DNA of 64,000 nucleotides from Erythrobacter sp. (GCF_030066995.1 NZ_JASJAP010000006.1:186001-250000), one strand, 5' to 3'; positions 34,509-43,267 are shown, numbered from the stretch's first letter. The notes: generated by a model from the sequence alone, not told the origin. Translations and numbers: made by a program.

Positions 34509-34537
34509 CCATCGCTCCTTCACGCTCTCGCGCGAGT

Positions 34538-34780
34538 TTAGGTGAGATGCTTCGAGATCTTGCCCGTCATCTTCATCATGTTGATTTCATCGTTGCCGAT
34601 GACGGCGCCAAGCTTGGCGTCGGGCACAATCGTGCGCTTGTCGGTGGGCTTTTGCAGGTCGTTGGCCTTGATGTAAGCCCACACCTTCGAGGTCACCTCC
34701 GTGCGCGGCATCGGGCCCTTGCCCACAACCGCTTCAAGTTCACTCGAAAGCTGCACCGGTTTTTGCAGTGCGTTTGCCAT
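34538..34780 (-). CDS. SWIB/MDM2 domain protein
   Basis: 80 residues, the whole protein being one SWIB domain: VQLSSELEAVVGKGPMPRTE, VTSKVWAYIKANDLQKPTDK, RTIVPDAKLGAVIG. Bacterial single-domain SWIB proteins are found in chlamydiae and alphaproteobacteria; a role in nucleoid or topoisomerase contact is suspected but unproven. The gene has a good ribosome site (GGGAGAAA before ATG 34780). Confidence 0.9.
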   Translation of the reverse strand: MANALQKPVQLSSELEAVVGKGPMPRTEVTSKVWAYIKANDLQKPTDKRTIVPDAKLGAVIGNDEINMMKMTGKISKHLT

Positions 34781-34808
34781 AGTTTTTCTCCCTTATGGTT
34801 ATGGCCGT

Positions 34809-35405
34809 TTAATCGATGTCATCATCATCGAATTCGAAACCCTCGTCCGCTGGCGGCACTCCGGTGAACGGTGCGTACAGGACCGCGCAGGCGGTGACGA
34901 ACCCCTTGATGGAGGTCATGAGATCCTCGCGGCTCGCTCCCGGCATCAAGGTCAGGGGCAACTCGGTCGCGAAGATCTGGAAAACGTAATGCCGTGTCTC
35001 ACCCTCTGGTGGGTCGGGCAAAAGCCATTCGGAATTGCCTTGCGCGTTCTTGCCGGCGCGCGGGGGAACCTCACCTTCGAGCAGCTTGCCACGCTGCCCG
35101 GCAAGGCCCCAGATCAGCCAATGGGCTCGCGGGTCCGAAGAAGGGTCAGTGGCGTCTTCGACAATCACCACAAGCTCCTGACTGCCCGGCGGCGGCGCGG
35201 TCCACTCCAACGGCGGCGCAACCGCGTCCTCCTCCTTCGCCGTGAAGCACGGATCAAGCTCCTCCCCGGCCTCGAAGGCGGGGCTCGTAAGCTTGAATTC
35301 ACCACGCGCAAAGCTCCGTTCATCGCCCAAAGTGGCGATGGCAAGGCCAGGATGCCGCGCGGGTTCCGGTAGAACGGAGCCAAGCCAGTCGGGAAGTGTG
35401 CTCAT
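34809..35405 (-). CDS. YbhB/YbcL family (PEBP-like) protein
   Basis: 198 residues. Motifs of phosphatidylethanolamine-binding-like proteins: KLTSPAFEAGEELDPCFTAK, APPLEWTAPPPGSQELVVIV, EDATDPSSDPRAHWLIWGLA (DxxxPxxxxxxHW) and a late YVFQIFATELPLTL. No signal peptide. An acidic tail EGFEFDDDDID follows. Bacterial members have no settled role. It is 28 bp upstream of the SWIB gene on the same strand, so they may be cotranscribed. Confidence 0.88.
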   Translation of the reverse strand: MSTLPDWLGSVLPEPARHPGLAIATLGDERSFARGEFKLTSPAFEAGEELDPCFTAKEEDAVAPPLEWTAPPPGSQELVVIVEDATDPSSDPRAHWLIWGLAGQRGKLLEGEVPPRAGKNAQGNSEWLLPDPPEGETRHYVFQIFATELPLTLMPGASREDLMTSIKGFVTACAVLYAPFTGVPPADEGFEFDDDDID

Positions 35406-35648
35406 GGTGTGAATCGTTTCATAAGGTGGCGAATTTAGGAGGAACAGGCTGGAAGGACGAGGCGCGCGCGCCGCTTCTGGTCGTTTTCCTGAGGAAAAAG
35501 CGCAAAAATTGCGACCAAAACGGCCCTTCTCGTTAATTCAGGCAGTCACAAACTTGCCCATATTCTAAAACTCGCAGCCCTGCGTTGCATCGTGGACCGC
35601 TTTGTTGCAAATCATTTGGGTAGAGTTTTTCCCGGAGTTCATCCTTTC

Positions 35649-37082
35649 ATGGCCTTTCGTCGCGCCGCGCTTTGCTCGGTTCTTGTCCTGTGTCTTGCTT
35701 CGTGCAGCGGAGGTTCGAGCAGCCCACCGCCCCCTGCGACTTCGTCGCCAACGCCGACGCCGACGCCGACGGTCAGCGCTATCGACGAACAACTCGCTTT
35801 CGCCGAAGACGTGCTCGACGAATGGTACCTGTTCCCGAACCTGCTCGACAACAGCATCGACACCGCCGACTTCAACGACGTGCAGGAGTATTTGAACGCC
35901 CGCGTCGCGCCGGCGCGGGCGCAGGACATTGACCGTTTCTTCACTTTCGCGACCTCGATCGAAGAGGAAAACGCGTTGATCAATTCCGGAGCGAGCGCCG
36001 GGTTCGGCATTCGCCTTGGCTATGACACGTTCAATAACCGGGTGTTCATTCTGGAGGCTTTCGAGAATGGCAACGCGTTGGGAGCAGGCCTCGATCGCGG
36101 CGCGGAGCTGCTCGGGATCACCACCCCCGGGCAGGCCGAACAGCTGGTGTCCGCTCTGATGGCGTCCGGCGGCCCGCAGGCGGTGGTCAACGCCTTGGGC
36201 CCCAGCGACGCCGGCGTGACGCGAACTCTGCGTTTCGCGCAGGCGAATGGGGCGGTCATCACGGCAAATGTGACCAAGAGCGTCTTCTCGCTGGACCCGA
36301 TTTCCGATCGATACGGCGCGCTGACCCTGAACGATGGTGGCAAGCTTGTGGGCTACCTCAACCTGCGAACGTTTATCGTTTCCGACGCCGCCAACCAGCT
36401 TCGCCAGGCTTTTGCCACGTTCCAGAGCGCAGGCATCACGGAGTTGATCATTGACCTGCGCTACAATGGCGGCGGCCTGATCAGCGTCGCGGACACGTTC
36501 GGCGACCTTCTGGGAGCAGGGCGCGTGGGACAGGTCTGGAGCGAAACGGTGTACCGAGACTCGAAATCCGATCTGAACCAGACCGAACTGTTCGAAAACG
36601 AAAGCGCCGCAATCGCTCCGACGAAGATCGCCTTCATCGGACGCAACGCCACCGCTTCGGCCAGCGAACTCGTGATCAATTCGATGATCCCCTACATCGA
36701 TCCGGCGAATATCGCGCTGATCGGCGAGAACACGTTCGGCAAGCCGGTCGGACAGGACGGCTTCGACCTTGCAGAGTTCGATCTGCGCATCCGCGCCACG
36801 ACCATTCAGACGAACAACTCGCAAGGTAGCGGGGAGTATTATTCAGGCCTTGCCAGCGTTATCCCCAACACGTGCAGCGCTTTCGACGATATCTCCAATC
36901 CGCTGGGGGATGTTGATGAGGCCTCGATCGCGGTCGCGCTCGACTTTCTTGCAGGCCGACCGTGCAACGCGATTGCGACAGCCGAAGCGGGTGTCGAAGC
37001 GCAGCAGGCCACAGGCCGTCAGGTGGCGCTGCAGCCGGAACGCCCCAACGCGGTCCAGCACCATATTAGCGGCCTGTTCTAA
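35649..37082 (+). CDS. S41-family (C-terminal processing type) lipoprotein protease
   Basis: 477 residues. Lipoprotein signal with lipobox CLASC (Cys19). A low-complexity Pro/Thr linker follows, then a helical region and a PDZ-like segment (AGFGIRLGYDTFNNRVFILE at residues 117-136). The S41 core is IIDLRYNGGGLISVADTFGD; nucleophile Ser337 is in GRNATASASELVINS and the general base Lys365 in GENTFGKPVGQ. It is a periplasmic or outer-membrane serine protease. ATG 35649 gives the lipobox. About 240 bp of AT-richer sequence upstream (35406-35648) should hold its promoter. Confidence 0.9.
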   Translation: MAFRRAALCSVLVLCLASCSGGSSSPPPPATSSPTPTPTPTVSAIDEQLAFAEDVLDEWYLFPNLLDNSIDTADFNDVQEYLNARVAPARAQDIDRFFTFATSIEEENALINSGASAGFGIRLGYDTFNNRVFILEAFENGNALGAGLDRGAELLGITTPGQAEQLVSALMASGGPQAVVNALGPSDAGVTRTLRFAQANGAVITANVTKSVFSLDPISDRYGALTLNDGGKLVGYLNLRTFIVSDAANQLRQAFATFQSAGITELIIDLRYNGGGLISVADTFGDLLGAGRVGQVWSETVYRDSKSDLNQTELFENESAAIAPTKIAFIGRNATASASELVINSMIPYIDPANIALIGENTFGKPVGQDGFDLAEFDLRIRATTIQTNNSQGSGEYYSGLASVIPNTCSAFDDISNPLGDVDEASIAVALDFLAGRPCNAIATAEAGVEAQQATGRQVALQPERPNAVQHHISGLF

Positions 37083-37130
37083 TCGCTCGGTCCGGCGCTT
37101 GGGCGCGGCGTCCTCGGCGCGCGGCCGCTT

Positions 37131-37520
37131 CTAGCCTGGCAAACGAGACTGGCGAGGGTCATCACCCTGAGCGTAAGCGATAGCGGTGGCGATCACCCTG
37201 TCCGCTGGCGCGGGCTTGGCCACAAGCTCAGCGCCAAGTTCGCGGATCCTCTCGTCGTGCCGGTCAAGATCACCAGAATGCAGGATAAACGGCGTTTCAA
37301 GCCGCTCAAGCTCCTGTGCCACGGCAAAGCACGTCGTGCGCTCGCCAAGCGACACGTCGAGCACGGCGACCGTCAAAGCGTCACGATACGCCGCGATCAG
37401 GTCCAGCGCTTCCTGCGTGGTCGACGCCGGCAAGACGTGGCAGCCAAGATCCTCTGCCGCGTATTCCAGATCCATCAGGATCAACGGTTCGTCTTCGAGC
37501 AGAAGGATCGTGTGAGCCAT
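37131..37520 (-). CDS. single-domain response regulator
   Basis: 129 residues, receiver domain only. Acidic pocket Glu9-Asp10, phosphoacceptor Asp55 (VAVLDVSLGE), Ser82 (ILHSGD) and Lys102 (ELVAKPAPAD). No output domain. It lies 6 bp downstream of the LOV histidine kinase gene and is surely its partner. Single-domain regulators of this kind pair with HWE/HisKA_2 kinases in alphaproteobacteria and may act by phosphotransfer or by sequestering phosphate. Confidence 0.92.
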   Translation of the reverse strand: MAHTILLLEDEPLILMDLEYAAEDLGCHVLPASTTQEALDLIAAYRDALTVAVLDVSLGERTTCFAVAQELERLETPFILHSGDLDRHDERIRELGAELVAKPAPADRVIATAIAYAQGDDPRQSRLPG

Positions 37521-37526
37521 CTTCGC

Positions 37527-38612
37527 CTAGCCGCTCTTCCGCGCGGGAACGGTGATTGTCGCTGCGAGCCCGTCCTTCGACCATTCGCGTTCAATTGTGC
37601 CCCGTCCGGTTGCCAGCAGGCGATCGACGATCGCGGTTCCCGTACCCGGATTGATCGCGCTGGCGTCGACATGTGGCCCGCCTTTTTCCCGCCAGGTGAT
37701 GGCCAAGGCAGAGCCATCCTCGCTCGGACGCCAGTCCACGCTCACGCGCCCCTCATCGCTTGACCACGCGCCGTGCTTCGTCGCGTTGGCTGCGAGCTCG
37801 TGGAGGATCAGACCGACAATGGAGATAATGGTGAAAGGCATGCGGACACCGTTTCCGGTCAGCACGAGCCGCTCCGCGTCGCGATCATAGGGCAACAGCA
37901 CCGCGCGGATCGCTTCCCCGATATCGATGCTGCCCGAAGAGGCGTCATCGAGCGTCGTCTCGTATGCGCGGCCCAGCGCCTGAATGCGCGCGTTGATCTC
38001 AGCCGCCTCACCCTGAATGCCCCGCACCCGCCCGGTAACGTTCACGATGCCAGAAATGACCGCGAACATGTTCTTCATCCGGTGCGAAAGCTCGCGCGCC
38101 ATTTCCTTGGCGTGGCGCTCCTCCGCGCGGGCCGCGCGCACGTCGGAAACGTCCCACTGGCTGCCGAAGAAATACACAAGCTCGCCATCATCGTTGTAGA
38201 TCGGACCAAGGTGCAGCGCGTTCCAGAAGGTGGTGCCGTTCTTTCGGTAGTTCAGAAGCTCTACGACCACGACGTCTTCGTTGGCGATCGCCTCGCGAAT
38301 GCGGGCCACGGGTTCGGGATCGGTCTTTGGCCCTTGCAGGAACCGGCAATTTCGCCCGACGGTCTCTTCTTCGGAATATCCCGTCAATCGGCGAAACGCA
38401 CGATTGGCGAAGACAATCGGCATATCGTCCTGGTTGGGATCGCACAGACAGATCGCCATCCGGGTTTGCGCCATCGCCTGCTCGAACAAGACGCCCGAGG
38501 CGCCCGAGAACCGATCGCCCGAGTGCCCGGAGCGAAACCGGTCGGGCGCATCGTCAAAGCGCATATTGGCCTGGCCGGTCCGGCTAATGGGGCGTTCGTC
38601 GTCGGTGTTCAC
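37527..38612 (-). CDS. LOV-domain blue-light sensor histidine kinase (HWE type)
   Basis: 361 residues. Residues about 41-158 form a LOV/PAS domain with the flavin-adduct cysteine in GRNCRFLQG (Cys89); NYRKNGTTFWNALHLGPIYN and FFGSQWDVSD complete the FMN site. A short linker helix leads to the HWE kinase: His177 in ELSHRMKNMFAVISG, the N-box HELAANATKHGA (271-282), and the WxE at 307-309 (TWREKGG). Blue light should form the Cys-flavin bond and change autophosphorylation. EL346 and EL368 of Erythrobacter litoralis are relatives of this plan. No membrane segment, so cytosolic. Confidence 0.95.
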   Translation of the reverse strand: MNTDDERPISRTGQANMRFDDAPDRFRSGHSGDRFSGASGVLFEQAMAQTRMAICLCDPNQDDMPIVFANRAFRRLTGYSEEETVGRNCRFLQGPKTDPEPVARIREAIANEDVVVVELLNYRKNGTTFWNALHLGPIYNDDGELVYFFGSQWDVSDVRAARAEERHAKEMARELSHRMKNMFAVISGIVNVTGRVRGIQGEAAEINARIQALGRAYETTLDDASSGSIDIGEAIRAVLLPYDRDAERLVLTGNGVRMPFTIISIVGLILHELAANATKHGAWSSDEGRVSVDWRPSEDGSALAITWREKGGPHVDASAINPGTGTAIVDRLLATGRGTIEREWSKDGLAATITVPARKSG

Positions 38613-38843
38613 ACGCCGCGCCTATGAGGTTTTGAGCCCGCATGAGCGAGTGCGCTCACACGGATAAACCCGTCGAGGTCTCGCTCAACACACGTGAAAG
38701 GCGGCCCAAAGGCCGCACGCAGCGCCATGGTGATCCCTTCCATTGCAGCGCGGTTCTCGCTCTTTCTCGACGATCAGTATCCCCCGCTCAGCCAGCTTTG
38801 GCAAGCGCAAGCCACGCATCACACGAATGCAAAATGCGCACTC
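38613..38843. other. intergenic, nothing recognised
   Basis: 230 bp between the LOV kinase start and the end of the COG3650-like gene. Scanned for tRNA, terminators and short frames; only short unconvincing frames were seen. It should carry the promoter of the minus-strand kinase gene near 38620-38700. Confidence 0.4.
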
Positions 38844-39290
38844 TCAAGGTGATTGCGGACCGGCAAAGGGAGCCTCGCTTGTGTAGGCGCAACCCAGAAG
38901 CGTTTCTTCGCCGAACGCCACGGTCGCCGTGAAAGGATAAACCCGATCGCTCATCCCATCGCTGCATTCGCCCGGCGTAATGGCGATCTGCACCGCCTTG
39001 CCTTCCAACTCCCCGGAAAAGCTTATTCCGTTGTTCCCGGCAAAGCGGCCCGCGATGAATTCGATGCCATCGGGAGTTTCGGGATTCGTGTACCGGACGG
39101 CGAAGTCTGAGCCCTCACCCGGCTCGATCGCAAAGGCGAAAAAGGGCTCGGTCCCTGTGACCCTGATCTCCGCGCCTGGCGCAACGCCATCATAGATCGC
39201 GCCATCATCGTCGATACCGTCGGTCGGGCCACAAGCGGCAGCGGATGCGAACAGTGACACGATCAAAGCCGGGCGAATCGGGTCGGGCAT
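38844..39290 (-). CDS. COG3650-like lipoprotein
   Basis: 148 residues. Lipobox SAAAC (Cys20) after a short signal peptide. The mature part has EIRVTGTEPFFAFAIEPGEG, RYTNPETPDGIEFIAGRFAG, NNGISFSGELEGKAVQIAI and TPGECSDGMSDRVYPFTATV. This is the COG3650 pattern (TGTEPFW..., TPGxCSDGMSDRxYPF) seen alone or fused in many proteobacterial envelope proteins; function unknown. Two conserved Cys (ECSDG, LGCAY) may form a disulfide. ATG 39290. Confidence 0.82.
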   Translation of the reverse strand: MPDPIRPALIVSLFASAAACGPTDGIDDDGAIYDGVAPGAEIRVTGTEPFFAFAIEPGEGSDFAVRYTNPETPDGIEFIAGRFAGNNGISFSGELEGKAVQIAITPGECSDGMSDRVYPFTATVAFGEETLLGCAYTSEAPFAGPQSP

Positions 39291-39308
39291 GGCTCTCGTC
39301 CTACGCAA

Positions 39309-39335
39309 AAGGCGGGCCCCTGAGGAGCCCGCCTT
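39309..39335 (-). terminator. terminator-like hairpin between the fasciclin and COG3650-like genes
   Basis: AAGGCGGGC (39309-39317) and GCCCGCCTT (39327-39335) form a perfect 9-bp stem with a 9-nt loop. On the minus strand it follows the fasciclin gene stop by 30 bp and is followed by TTGCG rather than a long T-run, so termination may be partial. Confidence 0.6.
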
Positions 39336-39365
39336 GCGTGTCTTCAACGTTGCTTTCAAACAAGC

Positions 39366-39932
39366 TTACGAAGGCATCAGAACCGTGTCGATGACATGGA
39401 TCAGGCCGTTCGAGGCTTCGACGTCCGTCGCCGTCACGGTCGAGGTGTTGCCGGCCGCGTCGGTCAAGACGACCGAACCGTCAACGATGGCCGCGCTCAG
39501 CGTGCCGCCGCCAACGGTCTCAACCGTGTAACCGTCTTCACCGGCAGCGGTGATGGCTTCGGTCAGCGTCGCGGCGTTCACCGAACCGGCGACAACGTGG
39601 TACTGCAGGATCGCGGTGAGCGTTTCGACGTCTTCGGTGGTCAATTGCTCAACCGTGCCTTCGGGCAGCTTGCCGAAGGCGTCATTGGTCGGAGCGAACA
39701 CCGTGAAAGGGCCTTCCTCGCTCAGCGTGGTGCCAAGGCCAGCGGCGGTGATGGCAGCCACCAGCGTCGAGAAAGTGTCGTCGCCCTGCGCGACTTCGAC
39801 AACCGTACCGGCGGCGGTCGCTTCTTCCGCAACGGCGGTTTCGTCGGCGGCGGTTTCCTCGGTCGTTTCGGCGCCGCACGCGGCGAGCGAAAGGGCGATG
39901 GCCGAAGCCAGAGTGAACTTGAGCGTCTTCAT
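39366..39932 (-). CDS. fasciclin (FAS1) domain lipoprotein
   Basis: 188 residues. Lipobox SLAAC (Cys19), then an Ala/Glu/Thr linker, then one FAS1 domain: FSTLVAAITAAGLGTTLSEE, GPFTVFAPTNDAFGKLPEGT (FAPTNxAF is diagnostic), LTAILQYHVVAG (YHxxxG), NGLIHVIDTVLMP (xxIHVIDxVLxP). FAS1 proteins are adhesive surface domains; bacterial ones are poorly understood. It is divergent from the photolyase-like gene (190-bp gap). Confidence 0.94.
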   Translation of the reverse strand: MKTLKFTLASAIALSLAACGAETTEETAADETAVAEEATAAGTVVEVAQGDDTFSTLVAAITAAGLGTTLSEEGPFTVFAPTNDAFGKLPEGTVEQLTTEDVETLTAILQYHVVAGSVNAATLTEAITAAGEDGYTVETVGGGTLSAAIVDGSVVLTDAAGNTSTVTATDVEASNGLIHVIDTVLMPS

Positions 39933-40124
39933 AGGGGATCCTTGAATTTGCAGAATTGGACTGAACGAGATCGAGCCACGATTTTGACTCCACCACGCAC
40001 AAGTACGAATGAAGACAGCAAATGGTTGTTCCGGTCGGCGAAGAAAAGTGGCGAGAAGATGGCGCGCCCCTTAGACACGGCGAGCCGAGCGGGAACCTGC
40101 GAAGGCTCTTGCCATTGATACGCC

Positions 40125-41414
40125 ATGGTTTTTACCCCCACTCGCTCCGCCGGCCTTGAGCGCCTTTCGGATTTTCTGCCGCGCGCCGGTCGCGCCTACG
40201 CGAACAGTCGAAACCACGATAACGGCACACCCAAAGCGGGCGGGGCGCGGTCCAATGTTTCCCAGCTTTCCCCCTGGCTGCACGCGGGGCTGTTGAGCGA
40301 GACTGAAGTGATAGGCGCAGTCCTTGGACAACACAGCCCGAGCGCCGCGGAAAAATTCATCGCAGAGGTCTTCTGGCGGGTCTACTTCAAAGGGTATCTT
40401 GAACAGCGCCCGAGCGTCTGGCGAAGCTACGTCGAAACCCGCGACGCCGCGCTCGCTCGAATGGAAGGCAACGCGGGCGTTCGCACCGCCTATCAGGAAG
40501 CCATTGAAGGCCGCACGGGTATCGAGGCCTTCGACCATTGGGCGCGCGAACTGGTTGAGACAGGCTACCTCCACAACCACGCTCGAATGTGGTTTGCCAG
40601 CATCTGGATCTTCACGCTGCGGCTCGAATGGGAATTGGGCGCCGACTTTTTCCTGCGCAACCTTCTCGACGCCGACGCGGCATCCAACACCTTGAGCTGG
40701 CGCTGGGTCGCGGGACTGCACACGAAGGGCAAGACCTATCTCGCCCGGCCCGACAACATTGCGCGCTACACCGCTGACCACCCGGACGGACCGCTCGCCG
40801 CGCAAGGCCTTGCCGACGATGCGCCCGCACTCGAAGAAGCGGTGGAACACACCCGCATCCGCCTCGACCTGCCTCAGCCGGTCTCGCCCGACGACCTGGC
40901 AAAGCCCTATGCGCTGATCCTGCACGACGAGGCGGCGAGCCACGTCCCGCTCGACCTGCCGCATCCGCCCGCGCTTGTCATCGCCGCCGCGCGCCCGCAA
41001 TCTCGCTCACCCGGCGCGATCGGGGCGAAGGCGTTACGCTTCGCAGACGAGGCCGTTGCATCGGGGGTCGCCGAAGCGGCCCTGGCGTTCGGCGCAACGA
41101 GCGCGGTCTGGGAGGAAGATCGAAACCTTGCGACCATCTTGGCGGGTGCGGGGCTTGACCGGGTCGTGTTTCCCTATCTGCCCACAGGCTGGACCCGCGA
41201 GGCCCTGATGCCCGAGCTTGCCCCGCTGATCGACAGCCATCGCGCCCACGTCATTCTTGGCGATCTCAGCCGCGCGACCTGGCCTCATGCAAAGGCGGGC
41301 TTCTTTGGAGTGAAGAAGCAGATCGAGAAAACCTTGCGCGAACTGGCGATCACCGGGCCGCCATCGGACACCGCCATCCAGAACCCTCCCGAGACACTCG
41401 GTGAGGCAAATTAA
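40125..41414 (+). CDS. photolyase/cryptochrome-like FAD-binding protein with reversed domain order
   Basis: 429 residues. Residues about 10-225 match the FAD-binding helical domain of photolyases: RAYANSRNHDNGTPKAGGAR then SNVSQLSPWLHAGLLSETEV, AAEKFIAEVFWRVYFKGYLE, GYLHNHARMWFASIW and ASNTLSWRWVAGLHTKGKTY with ARPDNIARYT. In ordinary photolyases this domain is C-terminal to an alpha/beta antenna domain. Here nothing precedes it, and residues about 255-425 form a separate alpha/beta-looking region (PYALILHDEAASHVPLDL, RVVFPYLPTGWTREALMPEL). The second region could be a transposed antenna domain or something new. Divergent from the FAS1 gene. Confidence 0.8.
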   Translation: MVFTPTRSAGLERLSDFLPRAGRAYANSRNHDNGTPKAGGARSNVSQLSPWLHAGLLSETEVIGAVLGQHSPSAAEKFIAEVFWRVYFKGYLEQRPSVWRSYVETRDAALARMEGNAGVRTAYQEAIEGRTGIEAFDHWARELVETGYLHNHARMWFASIWIFTLRLEWELGADFFLRNLLDADAASNTLSWRWVAGLHTKGKTYLARPDNIARYTADHPDGPLAAQGLADDAPALEEAVEHTRIRLDLPQPVSPDDLAKPYALILHDEAASHVPLDLPHPPALVIAAARPQSRSPGAIGAKALRFADEAVASGVAEAALAFGATSAVWEEDRNLATILAGAGLDRVVFPYLPTGWTREALMPELAPLIDSHRAHVILGDLSRATWPHAKAGFFGVKKQIEKTLRELAITGPPSDTAIQNPPETLGEAN

Positions 41415-41470
41415 CTCCATCCTTACCAATGCGAGTTAGCCCCTATTCAGCGTAAGACCGGGGCGTTCCC

Positions 41471-42814
41471 ATGAAATTTCCCAACCGGATCCAGGCCGCG
41501 CTGCTGCTGGACGCCCGTTTCGAAGGGCTTGACGCGGTGACACGCGATTTCGCCCGGATCGTCGAGATGAAGTCCGGCGCCACCTTCAACGTATCGGAGC
41601 ATCGCCCCGGCGCCTTTGCGCGGCTTGTGGGCGGCGGCGAAGACCTTATCCTCACCTTCGAATACGTTGAGAGCCCTGCGAGCCCTCAGCTTTTCGCCAA
41701 CGCTCTCGCTTCGCCCGTCACCACTCTTCGCGTTCCCGACATGAAAGCGCGCATAGAGTTCGCGCGCAGCCACATCGCGCTGGAGGTTGCGCACGGCGCC
41801 TTTGCTGCGGTCGGGGAAGAAGCGCGCATGGCCTCGACGTTCGCAACGCTCGACCCCGCGCAATCGGAGGCCGGCGCTGCGGCGTTTGTGAGCCGACTGG
41901 AAACGCTCGCGCTCATGGCTCGGGTCGCGACGGATTGCGTGACGCCGAGCGCCATTCACTGGGCCCAGTCCGACCAGCTGTTCGATCCCGAAACCTTCGA
42001 AGAGCAGGCTCGTGAAGGTTTCCCCGGTCCGCTCGCCATCCACCCCGTGCTTTACGCTAACGGAGCGGACGAGCCGGACCCCGGCTCCTTCGAAAGCGGC
42101 GCCGAGATTGGCCTGCGGACCTTCGGCGCGCGCCATTGGCTTGGCCACGAGGTCACGGTCAGACCGACCGCGCTTCCCTGGGCCGCCGCTTACCAGAGCG
42201 TTCTGGCCTTTTGCGCTTTCGCCGCGAGCCGCGATGTGGGCTCGATCGGTGATGGCGACACCTTCAGCCCGGCCCCATCCAGGGCGCAAGACAGCGGGGA
42301 AGAGAGCGGGGAGGAGAGCGGCGAGATCTGGACCGTTCGCCGGCACCAGGCCGATCCGAACGACGCTGCCACCGGGCCGGGCGACGCGTTGGGCGGCCCG
42401 GTGCCCGTCTACGAGCTGGTCCCGCTTCGCCACGACGCCTGCGCGTTCATCGCGGACGACTACGCGCGCGAGGCCAATGTGCTGTGCCAACGCACCCCCA
42501 AGGCCAAGGCCAAGACCGACAGCGCCAGCATCGACGAGGACACCGAGGTCAGCTGCCTTGCCGAGCTTGAAGCCGCGCTGGCCGAGGGCCGCGCCGAAGC
42601 CGCCGCCAATCCGCCCGCGCCACTCCCCGAACACCAATCCGAACACCCACCCGAGCACCAATCCGAACACCATCCCGACCACCATCAAGCGCTCCAAACC
42701 GCTTCGGACACCGGGCGCAAAGCTCGGCACGAAGCGGCGCCAACGTTGTGCGAGGAGCCCGCCCCCTCGGGCCGCAGCCTGCGCGCCCGCGTGTTTGGCG
42801 ACAAGGACGTCTGA
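41471..42814 (+). CDS. large protein of unknown function with a His/Glu-rich repeat near its C terminus
   Basis: 447 residues, no signal peptide. N-terminal two thirds look globular: RIQAALLLDARFEGLDAVTR, SHIALEVAHGAFAAVGEEAR, RLETLALMARVATDCVTPSA, GFPGPLAIHPVLYANGADEP; the arrangement recalls DUF4261-type proteins but I cannot confirm it. Residues about 384-405 carry EHQSEHPPEHQSEHHPDHH, a tandem His repeat that could bind metal, in a disordered tail. The opposite strand is also open for nearly the whole length, but its translation is Arg/Gly low complexity. Function unknown. Confidence 0.68.
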   Translation: MKFPNRIQAALLLDARFEGLDAVTRDFARIVEMKSGATFNVSEHRPGAFARLVGGGEDLILTFEYVESPASPQLFANALASPVTTLRVPDMKARIEFARSHIALEVAHGAFAAVGEEARMASTFATLDPAQSEAGAAAFVSRLETLALMARVATDCVTPSAIHWAQSDQLFDPETFEEQAREGFPGPLAIHPVLYANGADEPDPGSFESGAEIGLRTFGARHWLGHEVTVRPTALPWAAAYQSVLAFCAFAASRDVGSIGDGDTFSPAPSRAQDSGEESGEESGEIWTVRRHQADPNDAATGPGDALGGPVPVYELVPLRHDACAFIADDYAREANVLCQRTPKAKAKTDSASIDEDTEVSCLAELEAALAEGRAEAAANPPAPLPEHQSEHPPEHQSEHHPDHHQALQTASDTGRKARHEAAPTLCEEPAPSGRSLRARVFGDKDV

Positions 42815-42916
42815 CAAGCAAGGACGCCTGATCAGCGCCAATCCCCGCCGCCGCGAGCCGCGGCCCCGCGCCGCCGCGCGCCCGCCCAGACGCCGCATAG
42901 CGGCTCACATCACGGC

Positions 42917-43267
42917 TCACATCACCTTGTCGGGGCGCGGTTCGTGGCGGTGCTTGTCGCCCTTGCCAAAATGCCGCTCCAGCCGCTCAGCCAGCGTGTT
43001 CGCGGCCTTGCGCGCCGCGTCGTCCACCTTGGCCGCGTGCGCGGTCACACCCAGAGGCTTGCCTCCGCGCGGTCGCGCTTCGATCATGCAGGCCTTGTCA
43101 TCGGCCCCTCCCTTGCCCCCGTTCTCATCCGAGACGTGCACCTCAAGCCGCGTCAGGCGATCCTCGAACCGTGCCAGCTTCTGCCGAACAGCCGCCTCGA
43201 TCCGTTCCGCCACGTTTTCGGTGCCCATGACGGAGCTGTCGGAATTGAACTGGAACTGCATGCTCAT
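42917..43267 (-). CDS. hpf: ribosome hibernation promoting factor, short HPF/RaiA type
   Basis: 116 residues. Core: MQFQFNSDSSVMGTENVAER, EAAVRQKLARFEDRLTRLEV, HVSDENGGKGGADDKACMIE, ARPRGGKPLGVTAHAAKVDD, AARKAANTLAERLERHFGK. This is the sigma-54 modulation/HPF fold, which binds the decoding centre of idle ribosomes. It lacks the C-terminal dimerisation domain of long HPF. A basic His-containing tail (DKHRHEPRPDK) replaces it. ATG 43267 preceded by GGAGAGC. The frame is open further upstream without conservation. Confidence 0.85.
   Translation of the reverse strand: MSMQFQFNSDSSVMGTENVAERIEAAVRQKLARFEDRLTRLEVHVSDENGGKGGADDKACMIEARPRGGKPLGVTAHAAKVDDAARKAANTLAERLERHFGKGDKHRHEPRPDKVM

Noticed and set aside
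39933..40124. EcfG-type general stress promoter (GGAAC ... CGTT) between the FAS1 and photolyase-like genes
   Set aside because: A GGAAC and a CGTA can be seen on the minus strand, but the spacing is about 20 bp, too long for the EcfG consensus.
41447..42898. A 483-residue minus-strand protein opposite the His-repeat protein
   Set aside because: Gly/Arg low-complexity composition typical of antisense frames in GC-rich DNA, no ribosome site, no motif. The plus-strand frame looks globular.
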